Part shown: positions 21,801 through 34,290 of the stretch, in pieces
How positions within the stretch are numbered: position 1 is the first letter of the stretch
Layout of the letters: each line of letters opens with the position of its first letter
From: Megamerina dolium
Lineage: Eukaryota > Arthropoda > Insecta > Diptera > Megamerinidae
Assembly (NCBI GenBank): GCA_963854835.1
Contig: OY978525.1
Span: 50,937,429-51,001,428 of the forward strand
Length of the DNA: 64,000 bases
Direction of reading: 5' to 3'
Notes under the pieces: generated by a model
What the model saw: only the letters and a program-made list of their open reading frames with translations
Told to the model about the DNA's origin: nothing
Database searches by the model: none
Position numbers and translations under genes: made by a program

Positions 21801-24040
21801 ACCAAAGACATGTGCCCTAAACTGAAATATTCCTGAATAAAAGCAGCATACTGGACCTGTAGTTCTGGTTGACGTTCCAATTTGCGCTCGAGATTCAAGA
21901 AGCGACGAAATGCCTGTTGATAGGAGTCACCCAATAAGTCAATGTTGGATTTGGGTGGTAGACGAACAGAATAATCGCCAGTCGGTAATCGAACGTAGTT
22001 TGCCTTAAAGTGCGCCTCGCAATCCAACTCCTCTTTTGTGTGTTTGACGATGGAGGTGTAGCAGCTCTCGAGTTCCCAAAAGCGACGAACCAGCTGATCA
22101 AGTTGGCCGTAGTTTTCATTTTCGACGGTATACGTAGACAGCGCAGACAGAGCCGATATAGTTTGTGATTGAGAATCGCCACCTGTAGCCACCCAGCCTA
22201 ATTTGGTCTTCTGAAATAATTGCAGACCAGGCGCGAGCTGGATTTGCCCAACACACAAAAGCTCATAAAAGAGACTTGCCCCTATAAGCATATCGATCCG
22301 CTCAGATTTGTGAAAATTCGGGTCAGCCAATCGAATATTGGAAGGAATATTCCACGATGCAATGCTCAGAGTAAAATTGGGCTGATTTTCAGTTATACTA
22401 GGAGCCACTAAAGCTGTAATGCACGTTGAGTACTCGGAAGTTTGAGAGCGAAGATTGATGTCAACGGTGAAACCATCAGATTCGAAACTAGAATCACCAA
22501 GGCCAGTCACAGCGACAGACGACTTGGTTCTACGTAGCTGAAGCTGATGAGCAAGGCGAGATGTGATGATGTGCAACTGCGACTGGGAGTCGAGCAGTGC
22601 ACGGCATGGTACCCATGTACCCACATTGTTCTTGACGTTAACAACCGCAGTAGCCAGCAGCACGACATCATAACTGAGATTCTGAGTAACCGAAGAAGTG
22701 AACGAAGAAGATGTAAGGGCAGCCAAATTACGATGTGGCGCTTGCGAAATGGATTGCGGCGACGATTGAGGTTTCTGCTCTACTAATACGGTTCCTTGCC
22801 TGTTTGGATTCTCAAAATGTAATAGGCTATGGTGTTTTGCACCACAGGAGCGACATAAACCAGCACTGCACGCTTTGAGTTGGTGGCCTACTCGAAGGCA
22901 ATTTAAACAAAGCGAAAGCCTTTTGGCCTCCTTGAGACGTAGTTGTGGCGACAGGTTGTTAAATCGACTGCAGCTATATATAGAATGGTCTGTGCTGTCA
23001 CAAAAAACACAACCACTGGAACCGTTAGTGGATACAAAAGATTTTCTACTGGGGTTAGCAATTTTAGTACGCTTGTCCATCTGATAAATGCGCGTGTTTG
23101 CGGCAATGGAATGCTTAACATTTTCCAGTTTCTGACAGCGTTTCTCAAGAAATGTCGTAAATTGTTCGCATGAGGGTATGACGTCTAATGGAGCAGTCTC
23201 TTCCCACTTAGCCTGCGTTGCGGTATCCACCTTTTGGAGAAGAGTGTGTATAATTATACAGGCTGCTATTTGCTCAGGATTGCCAATACCCTGCAATGCT
23301 CGTAAGTTAGCGTTAACTTTGTCCGACAATTCACGCAACTTCACCACAGAAGAAGATTCCACCCTTTGAAGACCCAGAATCTCACTGATGTGTGCCTGGA
23401 AAATAAGACGTTTATTATTAAAACGTTTTTCGAGTAGCTCTATAGCAGCGATATAATTTGATCCACTGATCTCCAACGAACGAATGGTATCTAAGGCTGC
23501 TCCCTTCAATGATGATCGCAGGTGCTGCATCTTCTCGACGTCCGTGAGATCAGTATCCTTACCAATTATAGTTGAAAACATTGAACAGAAATCGGTATAT
23601 TCTGTATAGTTGCCGCTAAATGTAGGCAACTTGAGGTCAGGCAACCGTGGTCGGCTTTGCATTATAATTGTTTGCCCTTCCATTGTCTGTTCATGTCGCA
23701 AGGTTGAGCATGGTGGCATTTGCGAATGACGCTTGCTGATTTCATGCCGTATGCGCGACCGTAGTGAAATGAGCAAATCATCGAAGCTCTTGCGAAGCTG
23801 GCCTCCAATCTCATTGAAATCTAGCTCTTCAAGGCTGTCATGAGCTGAGCCAAATGTCGTAAAAATTTGCTCAAGGCTTTCCAGGCGCACATTTAAATCT
23901 GCGTCAGTGAGCAAATTTATGCGGTCACCTTCAAGAGCACGATCAATAGCCTGAGCCCTCGCATAAATTGATTACGCCTTACGCTTGTAAAAAATTACCA
24001 TGTTTTCTGGAGACAACTGTGCAGCTTGTTTTGTCGCCAT
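18752..24040 (-). pseudogene. pol: BEL/Pao Gag-Pol polyprotein with one nonsense and two frameshift lesions
   Basis: The gag start is at 24038-24040. An in-frame TAA at 23972-23974 stops it after 22 codons; the frame then stays open to about 21268. In order: DUF1759-like gag core, zinc knuckles (CVFCDSTDHSIYSC; CLNCLRVGHQLKAC), an aspartic protease whose site reads LLDSQSQ, and reverse transcriptase with FYVDD. A frameshift near 21268 separates RT from the RNase H region and the integrase start (ORF 19362-21119). A second near 19510 separates the first integrase aspartates (GVDFCGP, WSDNATN) from the piece with the catalytic Glu (FGGLWEAAVK, 19165-19437). A C-terminal DUF5641-like segment follows (18752-19186). 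The usual protease motif is LLDSGSQ-like, so the Gln is odd. Domain order is that of BEL/Pao. Confidence 0.9.
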
Positions 24041-24394
24041 GATGAAGAATGTTAACAGAACAGTAAACGGTATTTTTAGAAAAATACCAGGTTCAATAAC
24101 GGGCGATTTTGCAACGGAACTATTATGTATATTACGTATATAGCAGCTTATCGATCGACTTAGTTATGTACATTGCCGCGGTAGAATTTCAGATAAAAGA
24201 AATTAGCAATGATCGCGTTATGTCAGCAACAAATTACTTAGGTACACGTATATACGTGTATATATGTACGTATGCAGGTAAGGTACAGTTTTTTATGTAT
24301 ACCTTCAATTTCAATAATGTTGTGTTGTTGTCGATACAACAAATCTGTTTAAAAAACGAATTAAATTAAACTAAAAGAAACGATGATCAACGAG

Positions 24395-24412
24395 ATCACG
24401 TCGGGGTCACCA
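24395..24412 (-). other. Primer-binding site, tRNA-Trp type (BEL element)
   Basis: The minus strand reads TGGTGACCCCGACGTGAT, complementary to the 3' end of tRNA-Trp with CCA (identity from recall). Five bases separate it from the LTR. Confidence 0.7.
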
Positions 24413-24417
24413 AAAAA

Positions 24418-24651
24418 TGTGTAGTCTAATCAGCGATCAAAACACGACTGACTAATAATTGCTACTTACAAAATTTAAGACCTCAAATAAAAGAACCGTA
24501 AATAAAATATTACATAGGTAAATATATGTATATAGATGCACATATGTATATATATGTGTATTGATGGTATTTAGCGCCTCGGCCACGCTGTCTACGTTGA
24601 CTGCGCTGCTTGGATTTGGTTTGCTGTTGACGATGGCTGCATAACCAAACA
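24418..24651 (-). repeat. 5' LTR of BEL element
   Basis: 234 bp, matching 18578-18811 except around AAAATTTAAGACC versus AAAATTAATGACC. Confidence 0.9.
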
Positions 24652-24716
24652 TTAATAAAGTAAATTCCAAATGAATAAAGATTTTTATTAATTCACGATA
24701 AAATTAAACAACTTTT

Positions 24717-24730
24717 ATATCAAATGAAAA
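24717..24730. repeat. Target-site duplication of LOA-like LINE, left copy
   Basis: ATATCAAATGAAAA here recurs at 30307-30320, bracketing the LINE. Confidence 0.85.
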
Positions 24731-25078
24731 GGTCGGCAAAATCCTCCACTGAACCCGCCTCGAGGGTGCCGACTGGAAATAGATACCACAGTTTAGCCTG
24801 TACGATGTCAGGCGGTATCTAGCTAAGATAAGGGTAAGTTGGTGAGTGTTTGTTACTCTTCAATAGTACAGCATTCGGCAACGTACTCTTATCATGGTCG
24901 GAGGTGAGGGGCTGGATTAAGGTGTTATGCGATCCGTGCCTATCTGGGGGCCCCTTTTTCAAATAGCCCAGTCGCTAACGTGAGCTTTCGGATACCTGGC
25001 GCCTCAGTAATAAGTAGCCTTACCTGCGTACGGTGAATCTCTGCGCAGGCGGACATTTATTTCTTCGCAACTCGTGGG

Positions 25079-26523
25079 AACAAGATTGATTCTAAAAACC
25101 CAAAAACTGGATCTGGGGTTCCGGGGGTGTTAACGGGAGGAACGGCGGACAATAAGGCTTCACCAGAGGCCGAGCTGTTAGCTGCACCACTCGTTCCCAC
25201 CTCTGGAACTCGGAACGAAATTCCTGCAATGGCGGACAGCACTGCCTCATACGAAGTAGTGCTGGTAGCCACGGCGGGAAAAGTAGTGGAGGGGATGGCG
25301 GAAAATGAGGCTTCCATAGAAGCCGAGCTTTTAGCCAGCCCAAAATCAATGGCAGCATCTGTTGCGGCGGACAAAACGGGTCTCGGAAGACCTAAGCCGG
25401 CGGCTGCGACGGTGTTGAATAAAGAGGACGGTGTCACCAGGTCGGCAGGGAAGCCGGTTTGGAGGCAGCGTAAAACATCTGGCCGAACATCTGATGGTGT
25501 GGACGAAGACGATCCTAGTGGAGCGGAATCGTTAGCTTTATCAGGTGTAAGCGAAGAGGACGGAGTCTCAAGAGCAGAGCGAATCCTGTTGAAGAAACGG
25601 GAGAAGCAGAAGCGAAAGAGACAACGTAAAAAGGCCATGAAGTCGTCGGAGAAGACCATTGAGCAGAGCAAAAGGGGCAAATGCTCGGAGAGATGGACGG
25701 CCAATTATAAAGGCCGTCAGTCGCTCCGAAAGGGGCTCGAGGCCCAAGCCTAACACGGGTATAGTAGCTCTGGGAACGACGGGACAGGGAAATCCGACGT
25801 CGGGAGGTGATGAGCGGGGTGGACAATCTGGAAAGATTGTTAACCCAGCGGACTCACAGTCCTCGCATGCGGTACCTGGGCCGAGCGGTCTTGGCAGAGC
25901 GCCTAAACGTCGGGCTGAACAGGCAAAGGGCGAGCCCACCAGGGCGAGGAAGACTTACGCTCAAGTAGCGGAAGCTGACCTCGTTATGGGAGTCATGGAC
26001 TTGTCACTAGAGGGGCTTCTGGAGGATACTCATCTGAGTACCTTCAAGGTATCTTTGTTGGATGCCATGGAGTCTCTTGAAGACGATGTCAATGACATTG
26101 GATTTGTCGGCAGGGCAAGGGTGGAGAGCGGATTGATTGTACTAAGGTGCAAAAATCAGCTATCCAAGCAATGGCTGTGCAAGACAGTGGAGCACCTAAC
26201 CGGTTTGTGGGAGGGTGCGAATCTCAAATGTGACAGCCTAACTGCCTTGTCGACAAAAAAGGAAGATGGTGATTGTTGCTCATGGCAATGCTGTGGCCAG
26301 CGACATCATCCTCAGAAGGCTGCAGCGCCAGAACGTCTGTGTGAAGGACACTTCCAAATGGAGTGTTATCCGCACAGAAGGGTTTGGCGAGGCAGAAAGG
26401 GCAGGTGTTGTACTCACCGTGCTGTGTCCTAGGGAGGACGCGGAGGCCGTCAGGATCGCAGGGGGGAGACTCAACTGCGGTCTTGAACAGGCCGTCGTTA
26501 AATTCCAGAAGGATGCAGTATGA
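25079..26523 (+). pseudogene. LOA-like ORF1, two frameshifts
   Basis: RNA-binding ORF1 protein spread over three frames: 25127-25753, then 25659-26432, then 26266-26523. The first part is Ala/Glu-rich and ends in a highly basic stretch (KKREKQKRKRQRKKAMKSS). The second holds a conserved globular region (TYAQVAEADLVMGVMDLS onward). The third (VIVAHGNAVASDIILRRLQ and on) resembles the DUF4780-type domain of insect LINE ORF1s. The first shift lies between about 25690 and 25750, the second near the A run at 26250-26264. No clear ATG precedes the first piece. Its stop overlaps the ORF2 start. Confidence 0.75.
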
Positions 26524-29500
26524 GGGGTGCGACGCAGCTCCTGGCGTGGGGCTAGTGGCAGATTCTGCAAGGAAGAAGCCATCAGGGCGGGAGGTGGGCC
26601 CGCGCCAGGAACCACTAAATGTGTGTCAACTCAATATTCACCACAGCAAAGCAGCATCAGCAATGATGGTGCGGAGCTTCGATGAGGATGAGCTTGACAT
26701 TGCAATAGTTCAGGAGCCCTGGATTCTTCATGGAAGGATCAAAGGCCTATCTGCACAAAAGACCACTTTGTTTTATCCACAAACAGAGGGGAAGTTGAGG
26801 ACATGCATTTTAGTTAGACATGGGATACGTGCGATTCTAATGTCTAACTTGTGTTCACCGGATCTCACAGTAGTGAGAATAGGTGACGGTGCGGGATCAT
26901 TTATGATCGCATCAGCATACCTTCCATACGATTCTCCAGACGAACCACCTTCGAGAGAGGTGGAAGCTCTAGTGAGATTCTGTGATGGTAAGGGGGTTGG
27001 TCTGATCTTAGGCTGCGATGCCAATGCGCACAGTTCTGTGTGGGGCAGCAGCAATGAAAACTATAGAGGAGAGTGTCTACTCGAATTTATAGAAAGATTT
27101 GGTCTACAAGTTGCCAATAGGGGAACAGAACCGACCTTTGTCGACGCACGTCGTTGCGAAGTTATTGATGTTACTCTGACGAATGTCAAAATGTTGGATA
27201 GGATTTTGGACTGGAGGGTTGTGGATAGACTAACCATGTCGGACCACAGGGCCATTCAGTTTGGGATTACGTCCGATAAAAGACATAGGAACGACTGTAG
27301 AATGGTAAGGATACCGAAACGAACGGATTGTACAAGGTACTGCGAAGTTCTTGAGGAATTATTGCCAAGGAGGTTTAAGAGACCTAGAACAACTGCAGAT
27401 GTTGAGTATCAGGTGAGGGCTATCAGCTCAGCCATGATCAAAGCATTTGAAGCTTCATGTCCTCTGACGGTAGTGGACGAAGGAGATCCCACTCCATGGT
27501 GGAATGGGGAACTGGAATCCATGAAAAAGGAGACAAGGAAGGCTTTTAATCGTCACATGAGAGGGGCCCCCAACGCATGGGACGACTACAAGTCAAAGAA
27601 AAGGGAGCTGAAGAAGACTCTACGCAACCCTAAAAGGAAAACGTGGAGGGAATTCTGCTCTAATATGCAAGATATGACCGATGTATGTAGATTACAGAGG
27701 ATCATATCAAAGGACCCGATGTCAAAGTTGGGATTAATTCGCAAAACGAATGGATCCTTTACAGAGACAATCGGAGAGTCACTGAAATACCTGATGGAGG
27801 TGCATTTTCCAGGAAGCTTTAGATCGGAAGATCCTTGGGAAGCCACCCGCAAGGGTGCAAACAGGAATTAAAGATTGGAAGCTGAAAGGATAGTCACCAG
27901 AGATGGAGTGATAAACGCCATTAAGCGTTTCTCTCCATTCAAAACAGCGGTTACAGATGGGATATTTCCAGCCCTACTTCAGTGGGGAGCAGAAGCTCTG
28001 GTAGACAGGCTTCTGGGAATATTTATTACTTGCCTGGCTACAGGATATATCCCGACTCAATGGAGAGAGACTAAGGTTGTCTTTCTTCCAAAGCCGGGAA
28101 AAAGGGACTACTCAGAGGCTAAATCTTTCCGGCCGGTTAGCTTGACCTCCTTTCTGCTTAAATGTATGGAAGGAGTACTGGCGGACTACATGGAAAGGAC
28201 AACGCTTCTGACAAAACCACTGAGCAGGTGTCAGCACGCGTACAGAGCTGGCAAATCAACTGAAACGGCCCTGCACGAACTCGTTCGCGTAGCGGAGAGG
28301 GAACTGTCTTGTGGAGGGATATCTATGTCTACTTTTATGGATATAGAAGGTGCCTTCGATAAGATTGGTTTCGATAAGCTAAGGATGGCCCTTGCTTCTC
28401 GTGAAGTCAGCCCAACCATTATAAGGTGGGTGGACAGCATGCTGAGGAAAAGAGCAATAAACTTTCAAAATGGGAGTTACAGACTCAGAGGTAGGGTAGT
28501 CAAAGGGTGTCCACAGGGGGGAGTATTATCGCCCATCCTTTGGAACATCACGGTCGATTCCCTACTTCAGCTTCTGGACTCAAAAGGCATACACACCGTC
28601 GGGTATGCAGATGACATAGCGGTAACGGTGAGCGGTAAGTTCCTGGACACTATTTATGATACCATGAGAGGTGCACTCAAAATGGTTGAAGGATGGTGCA
28701 CGGAACAAGGTCTATCTGTAAATGCTAGTAAGTCGGAAACAGTACTCTTTACTAAAAGGAGGACTGGACTAACAATAGACCCTCTTAGGCTTTTTGGATC
28801 GAACATCAACGTATCCAAGGAAGTAAAGTATCTAGGTGTCATCCTGGATAACAAGCTGACTTGGAATAGTCACGTCGATGACAAGATTCAGAAGGGCAAG
28901 CGGGTATTGCATCAGTGTAAGAGAGTGTTCGGTCTCATGTGGGGAATCACTCCCAGAGCAGCGCACTGGATCTACATAACGATGGTCAGACCCTTAATAA
29001 CATATGCTGCTGTGGTCTGGTGGCCTAAGGTCACCCAAAAGACAGCGAAAAGCAAGTTAGATAGGGTACAAAGAATGGCTTGTATTGGGATTACCGGAGC
29101 TATCCGGACGACCCCAGTAGAAGCATTGGAAGTCTTTCTCGGGCTGCTGCCGTTGGACTTGCATATTATGAAGTCAGCGGCATTAACAGCATTACGTCTG
29201 AAGACAACCAATAATTGGTATGGATTCGGCACAGAGAGGGGGCACAGGGGCATCCTGTCACTGCTATATAGCAGTGTAAAGGAGGCGCAGATGCCAATGG
29301 AGGGAATGGGTAGGCTGAAGATAACTGAAAAGTCACACAGAACACTCATTGAAGACGGCCTCACACATGATGTATGTGAGGAAAATGACATCAGTATTTT
29401 TACAGATGGTTCATTAATGGATGGCAGAGCGGGTGCTGGAATCTTCTCTAAAGAGTTGGGACTGGCATGCACTTTGAATCTGGGAAGATACGTATCGGTA

Positions 29501-30193
29501 TACCAAGCAGAAATGCTAGGTCTAATGCATGCGCTAGACCATCTACTGGATGGAAAGGTGCAAGGTAAGAAAATCTTGCTAGCACTCGATAACCAGGCGG
29601 TGGTCAGGCGGCTGCAACAACCTACGGTATCTTCTAAGTTGGCGCTCGAATGTGTTCAGAAACTTAATGGGTGTGCTCGTAGTAATGCGATTACTCTTAT
29701 GTGGGTGAAGGGACACATTGGTATAGAACAGAATGAAGCTGCAGACTCCTTGGCTAGACAAGGATCTGAAGCTGAATTTTATGGACCGGAACCAGTAGTT
29801 GCTCTCAGCAGCGGGACGGTGAAGGCAAAGGTCGATGAGTGGATAAAGAAACTTCATCTCACGAGATGGGAGAACTTATCTACTTGTAGACAGGCAAAGG
29901 CTTCGTTGAGGCTATCAAAGGGCAGTGAATCGGGGAGGGCTCTCAGTCTAGGACGAATGACTCTAAGCTGGTTGACTGCATTAATAACTGGGCATGGCAA
30001 TTTCAGGTACCACCTCAGCAAGATTGGTCTTGTTGATGGGGAGGATGCTGATATTTGCAGATTATGCATGGAAGAGGCAGAGACAGCGGCGCACATAGTG
30101 TGCCAGTGTCCTGCATTGGCAAGCAGGAGGATGTCCACACTGGGTCGCCAATTTATTGATGAACTCGAAATGTGGAACGTGATGTTATTATGA
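26513..30193 (+). pseudogene. LOA-like ORF2: endonuclease, reverse transcriptase, RNase H; one premature stop
   Basis: The ATG at 26513 overlaps the ORF1 stop, suggesting reinitiation-coupled translation. The N-terminal apurinic-type endonuclease runs from LNVCQLNIHHSK through QEPWI, GCDANAHSS and SDHRAIQF. An in-frame TAA at 27869-27871 interrupts the linker, and the same frame continues to 30193. RT shows FLPKPGKRDYSEAKSFRPVSL, QGGVLSPILWN and catalytic GYADDIAV. RNase H follows (IFTDGS, YQAEMLGL, LALDNQAV), then a terminal Cys/His motif (CRLCMEEAETAAHIVCQC). Apart from the single stop the frame is complete, so this copy is a recent arrival. Confidence 0.88.
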
Positions 30194-30320
30194 GGAAGGA
30201 AGTAGAAGAATTCTGCAACCGAACAAATAATTAACACACGATTTGAGGGACGAAAAGGGACCCATATAAGTGGTCTGATTCGGCTAATCCCTAAATTTAT
30301 AATATAATATCAAATGAAAA

Positions 30321-31480
30321 AAATTTGGTATCACATTAAAACACGTCTATACGGTACAAGAGTACGAACAGGACTTGACATATACCAAAATGAATAATTA
30401 TTAGAATTTTTGTTATTGCCAAAGGAATGACTCGCTGAATAAATTCTGTGCACAGAATCAGAATATGTAACTATTGAATACGGTATAAAATGTGTGTATT
30501 ATATAACGGTAACAAATATGGTTCCATTACTATTGATCATTTTACAACTTTACATTTACAAAGTTCCTTTTGTGGGATATTCTATTATGAATACCTGGAG
30601 TCCGAAAACTTATTAAGCTAAATATCACATGTGATGGTATAGGTAATAGTCTTCTATTACTTTAATATTATGCTGAAACCGCTCACCTTGCTCGTCACTA
30701 GTGGCATCTAAATTCTTTGGAAAATAAGCTAAATCCAAGGTCTTTAAAACCATCATCATATTTATTCTTTTTTTGTAGTTATCCAAGATGTTTTGGACAA
30801 AAATAATAAAATAATGGAATACCGTTACCAGAGAAGATGGGATATTTACATGACTATTGCTGCAGCTTAACAAGAGATCTGGCTCCAAGTATTTATACTA
30901 GAATGTCCCGGAAAAGAAATTGTAAAGTTGTAAAATAACCAAAAGGGATGGACTTATATTTGTCACCGTTATGTAATACACACATTACAAGCTGGAAAAA
31001 AACATATATTCTGATACATTACTCTGTGTACAGAATGTATTTTCCGAGCTCTTCGTTTGCCAAAAACAAAAATTCAAAGAAATATTGACATATCTGGTTG
31101 ATTAATACCATCTAGTTAATTATTTTTTGACCACGCTGAAATTTTACTTCATTAAAGAAGATAAAAAGGCTACCAACTTCGGAAATTTTAACGGACATGA
31201 AGTCTTTGCATAACAGAGCTTTGAATTTTGAAAAAAGTTTAAATTTTTGCTAAAAAAAAATCTAGTTTATTTGATGTAAAATATAATAATAAATATAATA
31301 AAGGATTTAGCGTGCCTATATTATCCAAGAAAAGTTACTATTAATCCGGCACACAACAGAGAGGAGTCCATAATGCTAACATGAAGATTTCGGATGAAAA
31401 GTCGGACAAAGTTAGGACATATTGTATAACTAACACAATAGAGTAACTGTAAATAAAATTGAAGCAATAAGAGTTCCCTG
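30321..31480. other. AT-rich stretch, only a short TE-derived relic seen
   Basis: No gene. On the minus strand, about 30625-30760, a fragment containing LDLAYFPKNL then SDEQGERFQHNIK resembles a motif common in uncharacterised insect transposon-derived proteins. It is too short to classify. Confidence 0.3.
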
Positions 31481-31489
31481 AAGCAAAAA

Positions 31490-31735
31490 CTCCTAACTAG
31501 TTACTATAGCAAATCCGTTACAGATTTTGCAAAAATAACAAAACCAAATACAGACTTTTGAAGAAATAATATTAGAATTGCAAGCAAAACAAAATTGTAT
31601 CAACCACATTTTTCAAAACCTTTCGAATTCACTACTGATGCAAGTAACTTCGCTATGGGAACTGTATTTTGACAAAACAGGAAACCAATCGCTTTCACTT
31701 CTAGAATTTTAAACTATATCGAACAAAGTTAAAGT
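31490..31735 (+). pseudogene. Ty3/gypsy RT-RNase H relic
   Basis: The plus-strand translation contains TDFAKITKP and, after stops, SKPFEFTTDASNFAMGTVF and RKPIAFTSRIL, the hallmark of the RNase H start in Ty3/gypsy pol. Interrupted by stops. No LTR is nearby. Confidence 0.7.
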
Positions 31736-32149
31736 AGGGTGAATTCGCTATAGTGAATTCTCTACATGAATTTCTCACAGTAATTTCTGCTTGTTTCGAC
31801 ACATGTGCATAAAATAAGATTAAAATTTAATACTAAAAGAACAAATGTGGATTTTGCTTCATACTAAAAATTGAGAAATTGGTATCAACCTCAAAGTCAT
31901 ACTTGGAAATACTAGCGTGAAACAGTTGTTGCTGAGAGCTTGAGATTATATTTTGCCGCTACATGTGTAGTGACTTCGTCTTGCTCTCGTTTACCGAAAG
32001 ACCCATTCGATACGACTCTCTTCCCAACTCAGCTGCACTAACTGCGTGTTCTTCCCTTTGTCATTCTACAAAGTGGAATGAGCTTTGCAGGAAATCCGAG
32101 CTCAGTCATTGTTGCGTAGCGGTAGTCCCCGTGCGCCAGTAAAAAGATG

Positions 32150-32295
32150 CGTCATGTTTTTTTTTTCTCCATGATTTGGCGCAGTGTGAAAAATTGGCCC
32201 ATGGTGGATTTACCAGGTCTGAAGCCACACTGATAAGGTCCAATCAGGTTCTTAAGCATAGGCTTTAATCTTTCACACAATATGCTACCACGGTA
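32150..32295 (-). pseudogene. LINE reverse-transcriptase fragment
   Basis: The minus strand encodes CERLKPMLKNLIGPYQCGFRPG followed by KSTMGQFFTLRQIMEK, the RT motif region around GFRPGKST of a non-LTR element. The protein quality fades on both sides; the stretch 31870-32150 has no assigned feature. Confidence 0.6.
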
Positions 32296-32840
32296 GTTGA
32301 TTTTAATAACTTATACTATTTCAAAATTTCAGCTCTCGCGCTCGTGCAATCTTATACGTCCTACTCCCAATGGAAGACTTCATCTCTCTGAGAGAATACT
32401 TGCCAGATATTTTCTAAATATACAATTTATCACTTGTGCATGGAAACACAGAATATTTCTACACAATCTTTTTCTCTCTCTAAATTTTACATTAATTTCT
32501 ACCTCGACACTTTCTCTCATACTTGTTGTTCGTAATTTCACGAATTACCATTGTTTCTCTCGCTGTATTTGCTTGGTGTATACTATTTATTCGCACTAAT
32601 TTTCTCTCTCTCCACTCCTTCAGAAAATCCTAATCAGCCAACTACGCGCCTGGCTATACAGCTTTGCTCTGATTTTTATGTTTCGATTATGTCTCGAAGA
32701 CAAGTTTTCGAGATTAGTTACGGCCTTATAACCGAACAATTCCAGCTTATCTCCCATAGAAACAATTTTTCATTTGGCTCTGCAATTGGGTGGCACAAAT
32801 TAAAATAACGGTATAAGTATAAATGTATCCTTGTCAGTAT
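32296..32840. other. No feature recognised
   Basis: CT-rich and AT-rich DNA with open frames but no recognisable domain. Confidence 0.3.
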
Positions 32841-32849
32841 ACAATTGAA

Positions 32850-33560
32850 AACCCTTTTCAGTTTACAACCGGTCGTTAATGAAACAGGCACGAGCATAAA
32901 TCGCTTACAGCGTACAATAAACGACTGCCTAAATAACCTGCAGTTATTGGATATCGACGTAACCCATTAGGAAGCGGTTTTTGTGTACGTGTACTCCACA
33001 AAACTACTAGATACAACCCTTTGTTTGTGGGAGCAGTCAATCAAGAATAAACGCAAAATCGCTTCGTGTAGTGCCCTTAACTCTTTTCTGTCAGAGCGCT
33101 CGAGTCTGTGCCGAATATTCGAAGTGGTTTTCGTCAACCCAGCCTGACAATACGGTCGATTCAATATACCCAGGAGCCAAAATAATATTCCCAAAAATTC
33201 TCAAAAGATGAATATATTTAATACATTTCATACGACATTTACCGCATTTAGAAAACAGCAACATTCGCTTCTACATAGACTGGAAAATACGGACAGCACT
33301 AGTCGAAAGCCACCACCTCATTTCATCAATAAGATAAATCGTGCACGAATGCTAATCCCGCACTCAATCCCGCCTAATACTGGCCCCACAAATTTGTTGT
33401 CGTCGAAACGTTAACGTAAGAATGTCGTTCGTACATATTTACATAAGCCACACCCTTATTATGTAGCAATGTTTTGTAAGATTCTACGAATCGGACCGTC
33501 ACACGCCCTTTTCTCATTGCGTTCTGCACACTGTAACTGTATTTTTTAATTGAGGATTTC
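32850..33560 (+). pseudogene. BEL/Pao gag relic, same deleted family as the array element
   Basis: The plus-strand translation gives LQRTINDCLNNLQLLDID and LWEQSIKNKRKI, clearly homologous to the gag of the array at 1-16911, with stops. It then passes to a tail with IPPNTGPTNLLSSKR (compare IPPNIGPPKLLSRKR near 6487) and to noncoding DNA sharing CCACACCC, TAGCAA and CGTCACACGC blocks with 6480-6360. The gag-to-3'-end layout without pol is therefore shared by an older, independent copy. Confidence 0.7.
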
Positions 33561-34290
33561 TACGGCTTACATGTCTATGAAAAATCTCAGATGTTAAATA
33601 TACACTATTTGCTGCAAAATAGACGAATTTCTTACTGTACGTGAGGTACCCAGAGCCATAACAGGATAAAACAACAGTTTACTGTTGCTGAGACATTGAT
33701 ATAAGATCTGGTCCACCCAAAAATACGTTATCACAAATTTAGTGCTATACGCTCATGTATACAGACGCAATTCTAACCGACTCCTTTCTGTTTGGTTTAC
33801 GTTCACCTACCATTCTAATACAACTGGTCTACCGCCACCTCCCATATTCTTTTGCTCTAATCAAATTCTTCTCTCAACGATAGAAGGATGAATAATTAAA
33901 GAAGGCACAAAATTCAAATGACATGAACCACTCACCGGAGCACCTTTCTCTTGCTAAATGGTGCCAGGTGCAAATATACAAAATATATACCTCATTAAGC
34001 AAAAACGGGTACATGTACAAGTATGTGAAACTCAATCAACAATCAAAATTAATCCAAGTTCAACAATCAACTTTTCGTTTTCCCCCCCGAACTATTTTTA
34101 CTATTTTACTATTTTCTCCAGCACTAACTGAAGAAGTCGATTGAATTCTCGAACGTGATGTGCACTCCGTGCAATGATTCGGATGTAGTTGCCGCTGATA
34201 TGGGCTAAATCGCTGTTGACTGTTCAAGCTAAAAAAATTGTATTAGTTTTAAGGTTATTATATTATTATCCCTGTGTCACTTCTCTCTGG
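33561..34290. other. No gene seen; includes left copy of a 22-bp direct repeat
   Basis: AT-rich. AGAAGGATGAATAATTAAAG plus two more bases at 33882-33903 recurs at 34497-34518. Confidence 0.4.

Larger units (their letters stand above)
18578..24651 (-). mobile_element. BEL/Pao LTR retrotransposon, near full length
   Basis: Two 234-bp LTRs (18578-18811 and 24418-24651) differ at about two positions and start TGTTTGG and end CTACACA on the minus strand. A polypurine tract (AACGGGGGGAGAA) abuts the 3' LTR and an 18-nt primer site follows the 5' LTR. One polyprotein region with gag, protease, reverse transcriptase, RNase H and integrase lies between them. Flanking pentamers (AATAC and TTAAT) do not match, so no target duplication is visible. 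The family differs from the array element in LTR, primer site and gag. Confidence 0.92.
24731..30306 (+). mobile_element. LOA-like non-LTR retrotransposon, full length
   Basis: 5576 bp bracketed by a perfect 14-bp duplication, with no LTR. It has a 5' untranslated region of about 350 bp, two overlapping ORFs (nucleic-acid-binding ORF1; endonuclease-RT-RNase H ORF2) and a short 3' region without a long poly(A). RNase H after RT and the endonuclease type place it in the I/LOA group. Clade placement is by domain order and sequence style only. ORF1 has two frameshifts and ORF2 one stop, so this copy is not autonomous. Confidence 0.88.
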
